From: Adineta vaga | Lineage: Eukaryota > Rotifera | Direction of reading: 5' to 3' | DNA length: 64,000 nucleotides | Assembly (NCBI GenBank): GCA_021613535.1 | Contig: CP075494.1 | Coordinates: 13,020,001-13,084,000, forward strand | Part shown: one piece after another, positions 1 to 10,644 of the stretch | Position numbering within the stretch: position 1 is the stretch's first letter | How the letters are laid out: every line of letters begins with the position of its first letter | Notes under the pieces: generated by a model | Told to the model about the DNA's origin: nothing | The model's database searches: none | Seen by the model: the letters and a program-made list of their open reading frames with translations, nothing else | Position numbers and translations under genes: made by a program

Positions 1-2341
1 AAGGATGTCCTGAAGACAATGATTGTTGTGCAATTTGTACAGCACGCTCATAAAATGAACAGGCTTTTGAATAGTTCTTCATGTCTTCATACACTGCGCC
101 GATGTTGTTGTAAGATGAAGCCAAATCAGAATGATTTGGAGGAAGTGATTGTTGCCAAATTGCAAGGGCTTTTTCATGAGATGAAAGTGCTTTTGGATAG
201 TCACCCATGTTGTAATACACCGAACCGATGTTGTTGTAAGACATCGCCAGATCAGGATGATTTGGAGGAAGTGATTGTTGCCAAATTGCAAGGGCTTTTT
301 CATGAGATGAAAGTACTTTTGGATAGTCACCCCTGTTGTAATACACCGAACCGATGTTGTTGTAAGACATCGCCAGATCAGGATGATTTGGAGGAAGTGA
401 TTGTTGTCGAATTGCAAGGGCTTTTTCATGAGATGAAAGTGCTTTTGGATAGTCACCCATGTTGTAATACACCAAACCGATGTTGTTGTAAGATGAAGCC
501 AAATCAGGATGATTTGGAGGAAGTGATTGTTGCCAAATTGCAAGGGCTTTTTCATGAGATGAAAGTACTTTTGGATAGTCACCCCTGTTGTAATACACCG
601 AACCGATGTTGTTGTAAGACATCGCCAGATCAGGATGATTTGGAGGAAGTGATTGTTGTCGAATTGCAAGGGCTTTTTCATGAGATGAAAGTGCTTTTGG
701 ATAGTCACCCATGTTGTAATACACCAAACCGATGTTGTTGTAAGATGAAGCCAAATCAGGATGATTTGGAGGAAGTGATTGTTGCCAAATTGCAAGGGCT
801 TTTTCATGAGATGAAAGTGCTTTTGGATAGTCACCCATATTTTGATATATCATACCGATGTTGTTGTAAGATTCAGCCAACTCAGGATCTTGAGGAGAAA
901 GAGTTTTTTCCTTGATGGCAAGTGATTTCTGATAGAATTTGATTGCCTCTTCATATTCTCCTTGATTGTCTTTGATCGAACCAAGTCTATGATAAATTCG
1001 TTCTTTTTCATTCTCCTTGGTTGCTTGATCAAGCAGCATTTCATAAATTTCTTCAGCCTTCTCGTTTTGACCCAATTTACTTAGTACTAAACCCAATCTG
1101 TACCACCCCTCGCTGTTTGGAAAACTCTCTTCTCGTATGCGCTCAGTCAGTGCATGTAATTCCTTGTCACTATCACTGGTCAGTGTCAAACTCACTTCGA
1201 AGAGTTTGTTATTTCCACCCATTTGTTTGATATCCTGAATACGAAACACGCTGTGCATTGAAAAAAGCACTTCATCCTCATCCTCAATGGCACTAAGATC
1301 ACGAATTGATGCAAATGCTGTTGTCGATTGTTTTGGATCAATGGTCATCACAAACAAAACTGCCACCAAATCTGTATTACTTAGATTTTTTTTTGCAAAC
1401 GAAAGTGAAACATTTTTATCCTTGCTGGTGGATAAGAAGTTGTTAAACGATATTAGTCCACCTTTTGTTTGCTTTAGTTGTTCGAAATCGGCGATGGATA
1501 ATCCTTGTCCACGATAAACTGTGAAAATTTTATCAATGTGTTGTTCTTGATGCACGGATTCGATATGTCGATGTAGATCATTAATAAAGAATCCCATCCG
1601 TGTGATGATGTCACCATCCATCATTCGGATTCCACGATTGAGCATGCGATAAAAGAAACATTCATAAGTATACCACCAGATAGGTTTTTTCTGATGATAT
1701 TCGCGTTCCAATCGTTCCACATTCTCTAATTCTCGATCGTTATCGATGAAAAGTTCACGACAGTAGTTGACATAATCTTGAATATGTGTGTCGTCGAATT
1801 TGATGGTCACTAAGATCTCCTTGAGTATCTGAGTGTACATGAAAGAAGGATCTAGTTGATCCAACTTTTTGCCAGATGTCACGAAACTCATTGATACTGC
1901 ATTTTGTTCACATCGTGCTGCTGCTTGTTTGAGAGCTTCACAGATGGGTTCGATTTCTGTAAAGACTCCCATGATTTTTGGCCAATCTTTTGCCCATCCT
2001 TCATGTCGTTGTTTGTTGCCACAAAAGATGAAAATGGAATCCACTTGAGACAGTTTATGTACCTGAGGCACAATAAGCTGCCCAAGTGAACCAGAAATAA
2101 TCATACATACCTTACGATCTTTGATTGTTTCAATGAATTGGATGCACTGATCGCTATCAGTGTAAGTGTTTAAATCATAGACAACACGTCGGAGATGTGT
2201 CTTGGTATTTTGGCAATCTTCGTTATTGTTGTCGATATTGCTATCCAACCATATAAGCAGCACATTTTGGATCTTCTGAATATCAAGACGACGACGTACA
2301 CGTGTTTCTTCTGAAACCGGGCTTGATTCGCTACTTCCCAT
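1..2341 (-). CDS. NAD:arginine ADP-ribosyltransferase fused to kinesin-light-chain-like TPR repeats (3' end outside window)
   Basis: One uninterrupted reading frame runs from the ATG at 2341 to the left edge (at least 780 codons), with no intron. Residues about 1-250 are a lead region I do not recognise. An ART fold follows with the R-S-E signature visible: VYRG with Arg at about 277, the FLSTS motif at 302-306 and EDEVLF with the ExE glutamates at about 355/357. From about residue 410 the protein is TPR, ending in at least seven 42-residue units of the type GDYPKALSSHEKALAI. The family transfers ADP-ribose from NAD to protein arginines, and the TPRs probably select partners. No signal peptide or membrane segment is evident, so it is probably cytosolic. 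The unit nearest the edge is more degenerate, suggesting the C-terminus is close. R-S-ExE ART-TPR fusions of this kind are, to my knowledge, numerous in bdelloid rotifers. Domain call is secure; substrate unknown. Confidence 0.88.
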   Translation of the reverse strand, partial: MGSSESSPVSEETRVRRRLDIQKIQNVLLIWLDSNIDNNNEDCQNTKTHLRRVVYDLNTYTDSDQCIQFIETIKDRKVCMIISGSLGQLIVPQVHKLSQVDSIFIFCGNKQRHEGWAKDWPKIMGVFTEIEPICEALKQAAARCEQNAVSMSFVTSGKKLDQLDPSFMYTQILKEILVTIKFDDTHIQDYVNYCRELFIDNDRELENVERLEREYHQKKPIWWYTYECFFYRMLNRGIRMMDGDIITRMGFFINDLHRHIESVHQEQHIDKIFTVYRGQGLSIADFEQLKQTKGGLISFNNFLSTSKDKNVSLSFAKKNLSNTDLVAVLFVMTIDPKQSTTAFASIRDLSAIEDEDEVLFSMHSVFRIQDIKQMGGNNKLFEVSLTLTSDSDKELHALTERIREESFPNSEGWYRLGLVLSKLGQNEKAEEIYEMLLDQATKENEKERIYHRLGSIKDNQGEYEEAIKFYQKSLAIKEKTLSPQDPELAESYNNIGMIYQNMGDYPKALSSHEKALAIWQQSLPPNHPDLASSYNNIGLVYYNMGDYPKALSSHEKALAIRQQSLPPNHPDLAMSYNNIGSVYYNRGDYPKVLSSHEKALAIWQQSLPPNHPDLASSYNNIGLVYYNMGDYPKALSSHEKALAIRQQSLPPNHPDLAMSYNNIGSVYYNRGDYPKVLSSHEKALAIWQQSLPPNHPDLAMSYNNIGSVYYNMGDYPKALSSHEKALAIWQQSLPPNHSDLASSYNNIGAVYEDMKNYSKACSFYERAVQIAQQSLSSGHP
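102..858 (-). repeat. Tandem 126-bp TPR-encoding repeats with 252-bp higher-order units
   Basis: A landmark at the start of each unit recurs every 126 bp (about 102, 228, 354, 480, 606, 732, 858), so each unit encodes 42 residues. Two sequence variants alternate from about 354 on, and the 252-bp blocks 355-606 and 607-858 are nearly identical at DNA level, pointing to recent unequal exchange or conversion. Both strands stay open across the array, which gives long antisense frames without coding meaning. The repeats are coding and have no spacers. Confidence 0.9.
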
Positions 2342-3445
2342 TGACTTTGTTTTCAATGGGAAAATTGTAGATTAAAATTTCTGAAGAAGTTAAAAATGAT
2401 AAAATAGTGGAAGAAAACGACTTTTATAAATCTCTTCTGTCGTCATGATACTATATCTTTTTATGATTATATCACTTGTTGTTATCGAAAATCAACAAAA
2501 CTCAACATATAAATCGTTATCAATGCAATAAATGTAAAAATAAAAGGCACAAATGGAATGTTTTTTTATGATTCTAACAGTACTTGAATAAATCGGGCGA
2601 AAAACAGATGATTAGGGTATTTAAGGAGAATGTTGCCCCACGGAAAAATTTTTCAAGAAATACCATGATAATTAACGGTTTTTGAAAAAAACAAAAATCA
2701 TTATATTGATGGTATATTATTTCTGACATCTATCTGGTAATCTTTAACTTCTCTATGTCTGTAACCGATCCATTATCTTAAGATGATATTTTAACACCTC
2801 GGTCAATTCATTAAATACCACTATCTATTTTATATTTATTTTCTTCTGATTAGATTCGAACTTCTTACCGAGTGATTGCAGTCCACTAATTCTGTTGTAC
2901 TGTCCGATGATGTTCATACTAGTATCAGATGTGATAGTCTATCTAATCAGTGATAAAGAAGGTTCTCATTTAGACTGATATGTTTCATCTATTAGTAGAT
3001 TTATAAGAATCTTATAATTCCTAATAACTTTTATCTCATTTATAAGTTTATTAAATTTTCTGAAATATCAATGTTGATGATGTCCTATATTGTATATATA
3101 AAATCTTATTTATCGCTCATAGTCATGATAATTAAACTATAAACACAATCTATTCGAATAAAATCATTTCTGGGGAAAAATATACATTTATTAGGATCTT
3201 TAGTTGATGAACCATGGTATCATGTGTTCTGACAAAGTCTAACTATTTGAAATATTATCACAGTTCTGTCTATATGTAGATCTGTACGTCAAAACACATG
3301 AGAATACTACTCAATACACTTATGTTCATTTCATCAGTCAAAAAAACAGTCTTATGTCTATTTCTATCTCTGAACTTTTACTATCTCATGAACATATTAT
3401 TAACTTACAAGTGATCATCGCAGTGAAATCTGAATAATACCCAAA
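2342..3445. other. Intergenic, AT-rich, nothing recognised
   Basis: This is upstream of the ART-TPR gene. It is strongly AT-rich with many short stops in all frames, and I see no exon-like segment or RNA gene. The promoter of the ART-TPR gene presumably lies in the first few hundred bases, but no distinct element can be named. Confidence 0.6.
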
Positions 3446-3701
3446 CAGATAAAATCGATAACAAAACGACGTTCTTATGTTGTTTTTTCCAACAAAACGT
3501 ATATTTGCTACGTAAAAAATATACTTTTGTACGCGTAAAAATGATTTTTTTTCTTCTCGACAGAAAATAGCCAATAACGGCGTTTTTACGCGCACAAAAG
3601 TGTATTTTTTCACGTGTTAAATATATGTTTTGTTGAAAAATACCAATATAAGAACGTTGTTTTTTTTCTCGCCAATCGCGTTTTTTTATCGATTCTGTCT
3701 G
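3446..3701. mobile_element. Foldback / MITE-like element with long imperfect inverted repeats
   Basis: The left arm (about 3463-3541) and the reverse complement of the right arm (about 3583-3665) align over about 79 bp with roughly 85% identity by eye. The arms share an outer end that reads cagaYaRaatcgataa from both sides (3446 inward and 3701 inward). The central 40 bp is unpaired and no open frame spans the element. This is the structure of a non-autonomous DNA transposon or foldback element of about 256 bp. I could not identify a clear target-site duplication, so the outer limits are approximate. Confidence 0.6.
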
Positions 3702-4866
3702 CCTGTATGAGTATCTTTAAAATGTATTCATGTCTATTTTAGGTCAATATAATATTAGATTAATCGATAACGTCTATTTGAATTTAGTTGAATAATTTCT
3801 CCGCAATTTGACTTTCAGAACAAGTCTTTTTATCTCAACTCATTTCATTTGTCAAAAGAAAAAAAAACTGAATCTAACTTCAATCAGAAATATCTTTTTT
3901 TAAATTTAACTGTGATTATATGGATCAAAATTATTGTGATATACTATTATGACGAAAATCACATGAAATCATTTAGAACAATGATATATTCTTATATAAT
4001 AGAAAGTTTACAAAATATAATACCGTAATGAATGGTGGCTCTCGAATACCACAACTAATCTATGACTTATCAAGCTTTTTAAAATCGCGTCCTTCAGCGG
4101 TATCGTCTAAATTATTTTTCCGTGGTCGTTAAAAGTAAAAACAATTTTCTTATTCTTTTGTTTGAAGTCGTATTTTTGTATGAAGAACGAAAAGTTGGAA
4201 GAAAACATGTGTTTTTAATATCAGTATATACATTATACGCCATGTAAATCGCTGATAACATAGGATTCCAAGAATATTTTCTCATCTTCACTTATAGTAC
4301 ATATCAATGCGAGAACAAAAAGTAAAATAATTGACAGTACTATTTCATAAAATATTTCATATAAATTGTTTTCCATTTTATTCTAATATAATATTCAAAC
4401 AAAGAGTGAAAGATATCTTCTCAACGATAACACCCACCCACATCCTCAAGATATATCAATATTAAATTATAATTAAGTTTAAAAGACTTTTTAATAAAAA
4501 TGATAAATTATTTTTCATTCATATTGATACAGGGGCGGTGGAACCTTTTCAAATCAGACAAGGCTCAGTATAAGATTATTGTTTACCCTTCAAAACTTTT
4601 ACATATCCCTCTGATATAGACTAAAATAAGTTCAATTAATATGTCGCTTTACATTATTGATTTGTTTATCTTTACTAAGGATAAAAGTTTTATAGCACAA
4701 AAATTATTTATTTTAATATAAATTATTTATCTAGAAAAAGCTTGTCTTTTGTCATTTGACGCGATAAATGTTGGCATTATTTGATATAAATCAGTTTCAA
4801 CGAGCTTTTATTTGTAAATATATGGTATCAAACAATAATTAAGTGGTGACTATGTGTTATAGAACT
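3702..4866. other. Intergenic, AT-rich, nothing recognised
   Basis: No gene or RNA is seen between the foldback element and the hAT relic. It contains several poly-A/T runs and short stop-rich frames. It may hold further decayed transposon sequence, but nothing can be supported. Confidence 0.55.
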
Positions 4867-5178
4867 TCAAAGCGTAGTTTTCAATCGATTCAATGCGCTA
4901 AACTCAAGTTCAGCGGTTGCTGTAGTAACGGGAACAGTTGAATAAAGTTTAATCAATTTATCAAATTCTCTAAACATTTGTTTTCCAACAGCACTCAAAT
5001 TTAAGATTTCACAGATAGTCGAAATCTTTGTAATTTGTTTTATTTTCATCTTGTGAACTTGTTGGAGCATTACTTAAATTTACCAATGGAATTTCTCCTG
5101 TTGAAAGACATAATGCTGCAACTTTTGATTTTTTCGAAAACAATCTAGAATTGATCCACTGGATCGTTTCGATGTCAT
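4867..5178 (-). pseudogene. hAT-family transposase relic, internally deleted
   Basis: Reading leftward from an ATG at 5178, the first residues (MTSKRSSGSILDCFRK) resemble the N-terminus of ZMYM1/hAT-type transposases. The frame is then broken and a second frame ends at 4867 with LIKLYSTVPVTTATAELEFSALNRLK, here split as LIKLYSTVPVTTATAE and LEFSALNRLK, which matches the conserved C-terminal hAT dimerisation region. The large middle part, with zinc finger and catalytic core, is missing, so N- and C-terminal pieces lie almost side by side and out of frame. It cannot encode an active transposase. It may be a deletion derivative once mobilised in trans. Confidence 0.68.
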
Positions 5179-5492
5179 AGACTGATTATTATCTGAAATA
5201 TTGATATTATAAAGTAGGAGTGCACCTTTGTAGCTGGTTTTATTGTTTCTTGAGCGCATGACTCTATGATTGATCCAGTTTACATACCAACAAATGTAAT
5301 CAATATAAAATATGCCACTAGAGGCTGTGATGATACAATAAATGACTTTCATTTCAAGTCGCATTTCTAGTATTTTTATCGTAGTGTAGAGGTAATGACA
5401 CAAAAATACCTCCTATTGATACCAAAATAACGTTCGTTTGATCTGACAAAGTCAAATTTGATAGCGAAGAGATTTCAAAGGTTGAATTCGGG

Positions 5493-5617
5493 TAAGGCTC
5501 AAGCCTAACGAGCTTATAGGCTCCGCCGCCTATGTATTGATACACAGATCAATTCATAGAATAAGATTTCTTTTATATTACTTTTGCCGCGGCAGAGCGG
5601 CCGACCGGACGGCAAAA
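5493..5617. repeat. Cluster of GC-rich short inverted repeats (hairpins)
   Basis: Three palindromic motifs stand out in AT-rich DNA: ggctcaagcc near 5497, ataggc-tccgcc-gcctat at 5516-5533, and ttttgccg (5582-5589) pairing with cggcaaaa (5610-5617) around a 20-base GC-rich loop. Their position beside the hAT relic suggests transposon subterminal sequence, but no function is shown. Confidence 0.45.
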
Positions 5618-6389
5618 ATTTTGAAATGCTCCCTAAAGCGTACATTGTAATATCCATAGCATTTGTTTTCAAAACAACTTTGATTATGAATGATGCAATT
5701 GAATTCAATGTTAGTATAAAGAACTATGTGAATAATAAAAGTTAGAGAAAGAGAAAGACAAAATATAATCAAAAAAGCAAATGTGTAAAGTATTTTGTTC
5801 ACTTCTAAATGTAATAAAATAATTGATACTATGTACTCTATATATCCAGAAAGAAATCGCGTTTGTTAGACTTCATTAATATTAATATAAAATTCGTGAA
5901 AATGCGCTAATAGCATCATCGACAACGCGTAGTAGATCATGAATTTGTATAAAACAAGAAAAATAGTACTGAGTGAAACATTGCGGCCTTATTCGAGTCT
6001 CAAAATGTCTAATAACGTTTCCATGAGCTTCGTACGATCTACCGTTCTTGAGATCATCGGAACACAATATATGGACGTTAAATGCGTACAAAACGAACCA
6101 ATAAAGATGATGAAGGTGACAGATTTGACGCTAGGTTGTAAAAAAGAGAATATATATAAGACAAAACAATTTTTATTCTGATTATTAAAAAACAAACATT
6201 GAGTACAATTCTAACATAAATAAAAAAAGTCAATATATGATATTTCTTTGTTTTTTTTATATCGTATATAAGGTAAACGTTCACAAAATGCATAATATTC
6301 AAGGACAGACTACATTAGAGGTTTATTGAGCTGAAAGCATACACGCACACAAAGAATAATGGCGATAAAAAAATTGTTTTGTATAAGAA
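5618..6389. other. Intergenic, nothing firmly recognised
   Basis: Both strands stay open for 60-80 codons around 5880-6190, but no family is recognisable and no splice-consistent gene model can be built. The part next to 6389 will contain the 3' UTR and polyadenylation region of the pyruvate carboxylase gene. Confidence 0.5.
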
Positions 6390-9300
6390 CTATTCTAATT
6401 CCACTACTAAATCATCACCCTGAACTTGTTGTCCGATTTGTACATGAATTTTTTTGACTTTACCGTCGACGGCACTCTTAACAACTGTTTCCATCTAAAT
6501 GAGGAGATTGATATGAAGAAAAGCGATTAATAATTAAGAATTCTTAATACATACTTTCATCGCACTTAATACAATGATTGTATCACCTTTTTTAATTGTA
6601 TCACCTTCTTTTGTTTTAATATCAAGTACTTGACCGGGCATGGGCGCACCTAGATGACATAAACAAAGCAGTTACTACTTCGCATACGTTAGATCTTATA
6701 TCTAACTTACCTATTTGATTCTTTTGATTTTTATCAGCTTTTGGGTGAACTTTATGATCTTTAATAGCAGCTTTATCCTTTACTTTCATTGATCGTAATT
6801 GTCCATTGACTTGAAAGAATACTTCACGTTCACCAGTAGCTGTCATTAACTCACTGATTGCTAAGACAACAATATGAAGAACTTTGCCATGTTCAATTTC
6901 AATACTATACACAAAACAATAAATTATTGTTATTCGAATAGATGAACTTACTCCATCATTTCATTCAGTCGTGGACCAACAAAGAAAACTCGTGTTGGAT
7001 AGAGTTCAACAGGACCATATTGTTTTTTAAAATCAATATATTCTTCAAGAACTTTCGGAAACATAACATATGACATAACATCACATTTACGAATAATATC
7101 TTCACCGAATTTCTTTTGTAATTCTTTTTCAATTTTATCAAAATCTAACGGTTTCACGTCTGCACCTGGACGACCATCGATTTTCTTCTTTCCTTTTAAC
7201 ATTTGAGTACGAAGTGGTTCTGGTAATCCTCCATGAGGCTAAAAATCATCCAACTCTTCGTATTCAAAAACAAAAACATAAGAAATAATGCTTACTTGAC
7301 CAAGTTGACCTTGCATGAATTCTACCACACTTGATGGAAATGAAAGTTCGTCAGCACGTTTACGTACATCATCTGGAGTTAGATTATTTTGAACCATAAA
7401 CTGTGCAAGATCACCTACAACTTTGGATGATGGTGTTACTTTAATAATATCACCTAAAAGTTGATTTGCGTCAATGTAGGATTTTTTAACATTTTCAAAT
7501 TGTGAACCAAGACCAAGACTAAATGCTTGAAACTAAATATAAAATTTAATCGATTAATTTTTCTTTTCATTAATAAAAAATTATTTTTCTCTTTTACTTG
7601 AAGATTCGTGTATTGACCACCAGGTATTTCATTTTTATAAACATCAGCATTACCACTTTTCATTGTTGTTGTACATTCAAATGGAGCATAGAGTAAACGT
7701 GTTTGTTCCCAAAATGCTGAATATTCATTCACTTTATCCATGTTAATTTTTGTATCATGTTTCGTATTCTGTAATGCAGCAACCACACCACCCATCGTCG
7801 GTTGAGATGTCATTCCACTCATTGAATCAACAGCAACGTCGACAATATCAGCACCGGCTTCAAATGCTGCAAGATAATTTGCAACACCAGTACCTGCTGT
7901 ATCACTAAACAAAGAGACAGAGAGAAACGATGTCATGTCCTATGAAGAGTATTGAGAGTTTCTTTTACTGTGTATGTAAATGAATTGGTAGATCAGGATG
8001 TTTTTGTCGAATAGCATCGATTAACATTTTTGTAGCACGTGGTTTTAAAAGACCAGCCATATCTAAATGAAAACATAGATTATCTTTCATATTCTCATAC
8101 GTGTAATCATTCCTAACCTTTGATGGATAGTATATGTATACCCATTTTAACCAATTCATCAACAAATTTAGTATAATATTCTAAATTATATTTTGTACGT
8201 GATTTATCTGCAACATCACCTGTATAACAGACAGCAGCTGAAATCACTCCATTTGCTTTTCCCACAGCATCAATTCCAATTTTCATATTTGGTAAATAAT
8301 TCAATGAATCAAATACACGAAATATATCCATACCATGATCAACAGCCATTTGACAAAAACCATCAATAACATTATCAGGATAATTTGAATAACCAACAGC
8401 ATTTGCACCACGTAATAACATTTGAAATGGAATATTCGGAATAAGTTCACGCAATTCACTTAAACGATCCCATGGACATTCATGAAGAAAACGAAGAGCA
8501 ACATCAAATGTTGCACCTACATATTTTCCAATAGAATAAAAATTTCATCGAGCAAAAAAAACAACAATGAATTTTACCTCCCCAATTTTCTAAACTAAAA
8601 AATTGAGAGAAATTTTTTGCGACAAATGGAGCACATTTCTTTAAATCACGTGTTCGAACACGAGTGGCTAATAAACTTTGATGTGCATCACGCATAGTTG
8701 TATCCATTAATAGTGCTCTAACATGAAAACATAGTCATAACTTGAAAATAGACAGATATTTTTTTCGATTTTCTTACTGTGGATGTTTACGAACAGCTTT
8801 GGCAAAACCTTGTGGACCTTCTTGTTTTAGAACTTGACGCCAACCATTTGGAATCTCTTTCTTTTTTACATGTGGAAGTTCAGGTTTGATATCCATTGGT
8901 TTAACAGTTGTACCTAATGGTGTCAATGGACCATTGACTAAGACTTCTGAGAGATAGGAGAGTAACTTTTGTGCACGATTTTGTGCGGGTATAAATTTAA
9001 ATAAGAGTGGGTTTTCATCGAGAAAACTTGTGGTAATTGAACCTTCGAGAAATTGTTTATGTTGAAGAACATTTAATAAGAATGGAATGTTCGTTTTAAC
9101 ACCTATTTAGAAGAATTCATAAAACGTAATAATAATTATTGAGAATAATTACCTCGAATACGAAATTCTTGAAGTGCACGAACCATTTTTGCACATGCTT
9201 CTTGATGATTACGTGCATGAGCAATAACTTTAACTAATAATGAATCATAAAATGGACTAATAACAGCATCAGTATAAGCAGAAGCACTATCAATACGAAT

Positions 9301-10644
9301 ACCTAAGAAAAAATAGAGAGATCTAAGAACGTCATGAATCTTTATTCTGTTTTGAACTTACCAAATCCTTCTGCTGATCGAAATACATCAATACGTCCAA
9401 CATCAGGTGTAAAATTATTTCCAGGATCCTCTGTTGTCATACGACATTGTACAGCAGCACCCATAATTTTAATCTTATCTTGTTCGAGACCTAAATCAGA
9501 TAATCGTGCACCTTCAGCAATTTTAATTTGTGATTGAACAATATCAATGCCCGTTATTTCTTCTGAACATGTATGTTCAACTTGTAAACGACAATTAACT
9601 TCAATAAAATAATGTCGGCCTTGATTATCCAAAAGAAATTCAACTGTGCCAGCATTTTGATAACCAACATATTTAGCTAGACGAACAGCATCAGCTGTCA
9701 TACGTTCACGAATTTCAGGATCTAGATTCGTTGCTGGAGCAACTTCAATTACTTTTTGATGACGTCGTTGAACAGAACAATCTCTTTCATATAAATGTGT
9801 AACACTACCATGATGATCACCAATAACTTGAACTTCAATATGACGTGCTTGTGAAACAAGACGTTCAACAAATAATCGACCATCACCGACAGCAGCTTTC
9901 GCTTCTGATGAAGCGCGTTGAAAAGCTTCTTCTAATTCATTTTCTTTTGTTGCTACACGCATTCCACGACCACCACCACCGCGTGCTGCTTTAAGCATTA
10001 TTGGATAGCCATGTTCTTTAACAAACTCACGTACTGCATCGAGATCTTCAACAGCTTCAGTTGTACCGGGAATAATCGGTACATTTGCATCCAAAGCTAA
10101 AGAATAAGAAATACTATCAATATGTATATATGTAAATTTTGACTTTTGTTTTACCGGCTTGTCGTGCATTTAATTTATTTCCCATTCGATAGATTACATC
10201 AGGTGATGGGCCAACAAAAGTAATTCCAGCTTCTTGACAGGCTTTAGCAAAATCTCCATTCTCTGAAAGAAATCCATAGCCAGGATGAATAGCATCGACA
10301 TCATTCTTGACGGCGACTTTGATAATTTCTGGAATATTTAAATAAGCAGCAATCGGTGCTAAGCCTTTGCCAATTTTAAATGATTCATCGGCTTTAATAC
10401 GATGTAATTGTCCTTCATCTTCAGCCGAATAAATAGCTACTGTTCGAATATTAGTTTCTGTACATGCACGAAATACTCGAATAGCAATTTCACCACGATT
10501 AGCAACGAGAAGTTTATTAATTTTACGAAATTCCTGTTTATTCGACTGTTGTTTCGGCGTTTGAACGGATAATAATCGTTTACATGATACAAATGAAGAA
10601 CGAACACAAAAGGATGTTTGAAGAAGATTATTAACACGATACAT
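6390..10644 (-). CDS. PC: Pyruvate carboxylase, mitochondrial
   Basis: Exons (high to low): 10155-10644, 9362-10096, 9153-9302, 8778-9102, 8578-8717, 8118-8516, 7969-8062, 7598-7904, 7296-7532, 6952-7238, 6711-6904, 6555-6649, 6390-6494; about 1185 aa, the usual family length. The enzyme carboxylates pyruvate to oxaloacetate with ATP, bicarbonate and biotin in the matrix. Residues 1-40 are basic and Ser-rich, as in a transit peptide. The biotin carboxylase domain follows ([10 protein letters not shown], the glycine-rich [13 protein letters not shown] loop, ATP-grasp core), then the carboxyltransferase domain ([24 protein letters not shown]) and the C-terminal biotinyl domain with AMKM. An intron falls exactly between the biotinylated Lys and the following Met. 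A 5' UTR intron may lie at about 10651-10701. Identification is certain; exon edges rest on hand splicing. Confidence 0.96.

Noticed and set aside
102-858. CRISPR-like regular repeat spacing
   Set aside because: Repeats are contiguous 126-bp coding units without unique spacers, in a eukaryotic gene.
19-915. Long Cys-rich open frame on the plus strand
   Set aside because: It is antisense to the TPR repeats of the ART-TPR gene and only reflects the 126-bp periodicity; the minus-strand frame gives a canonical TPR protein.
5882-6195. Overlapping open frames on both strands
   Set aside because: No recognisable family, no splice support, and both strands are equally open; treated as chance.
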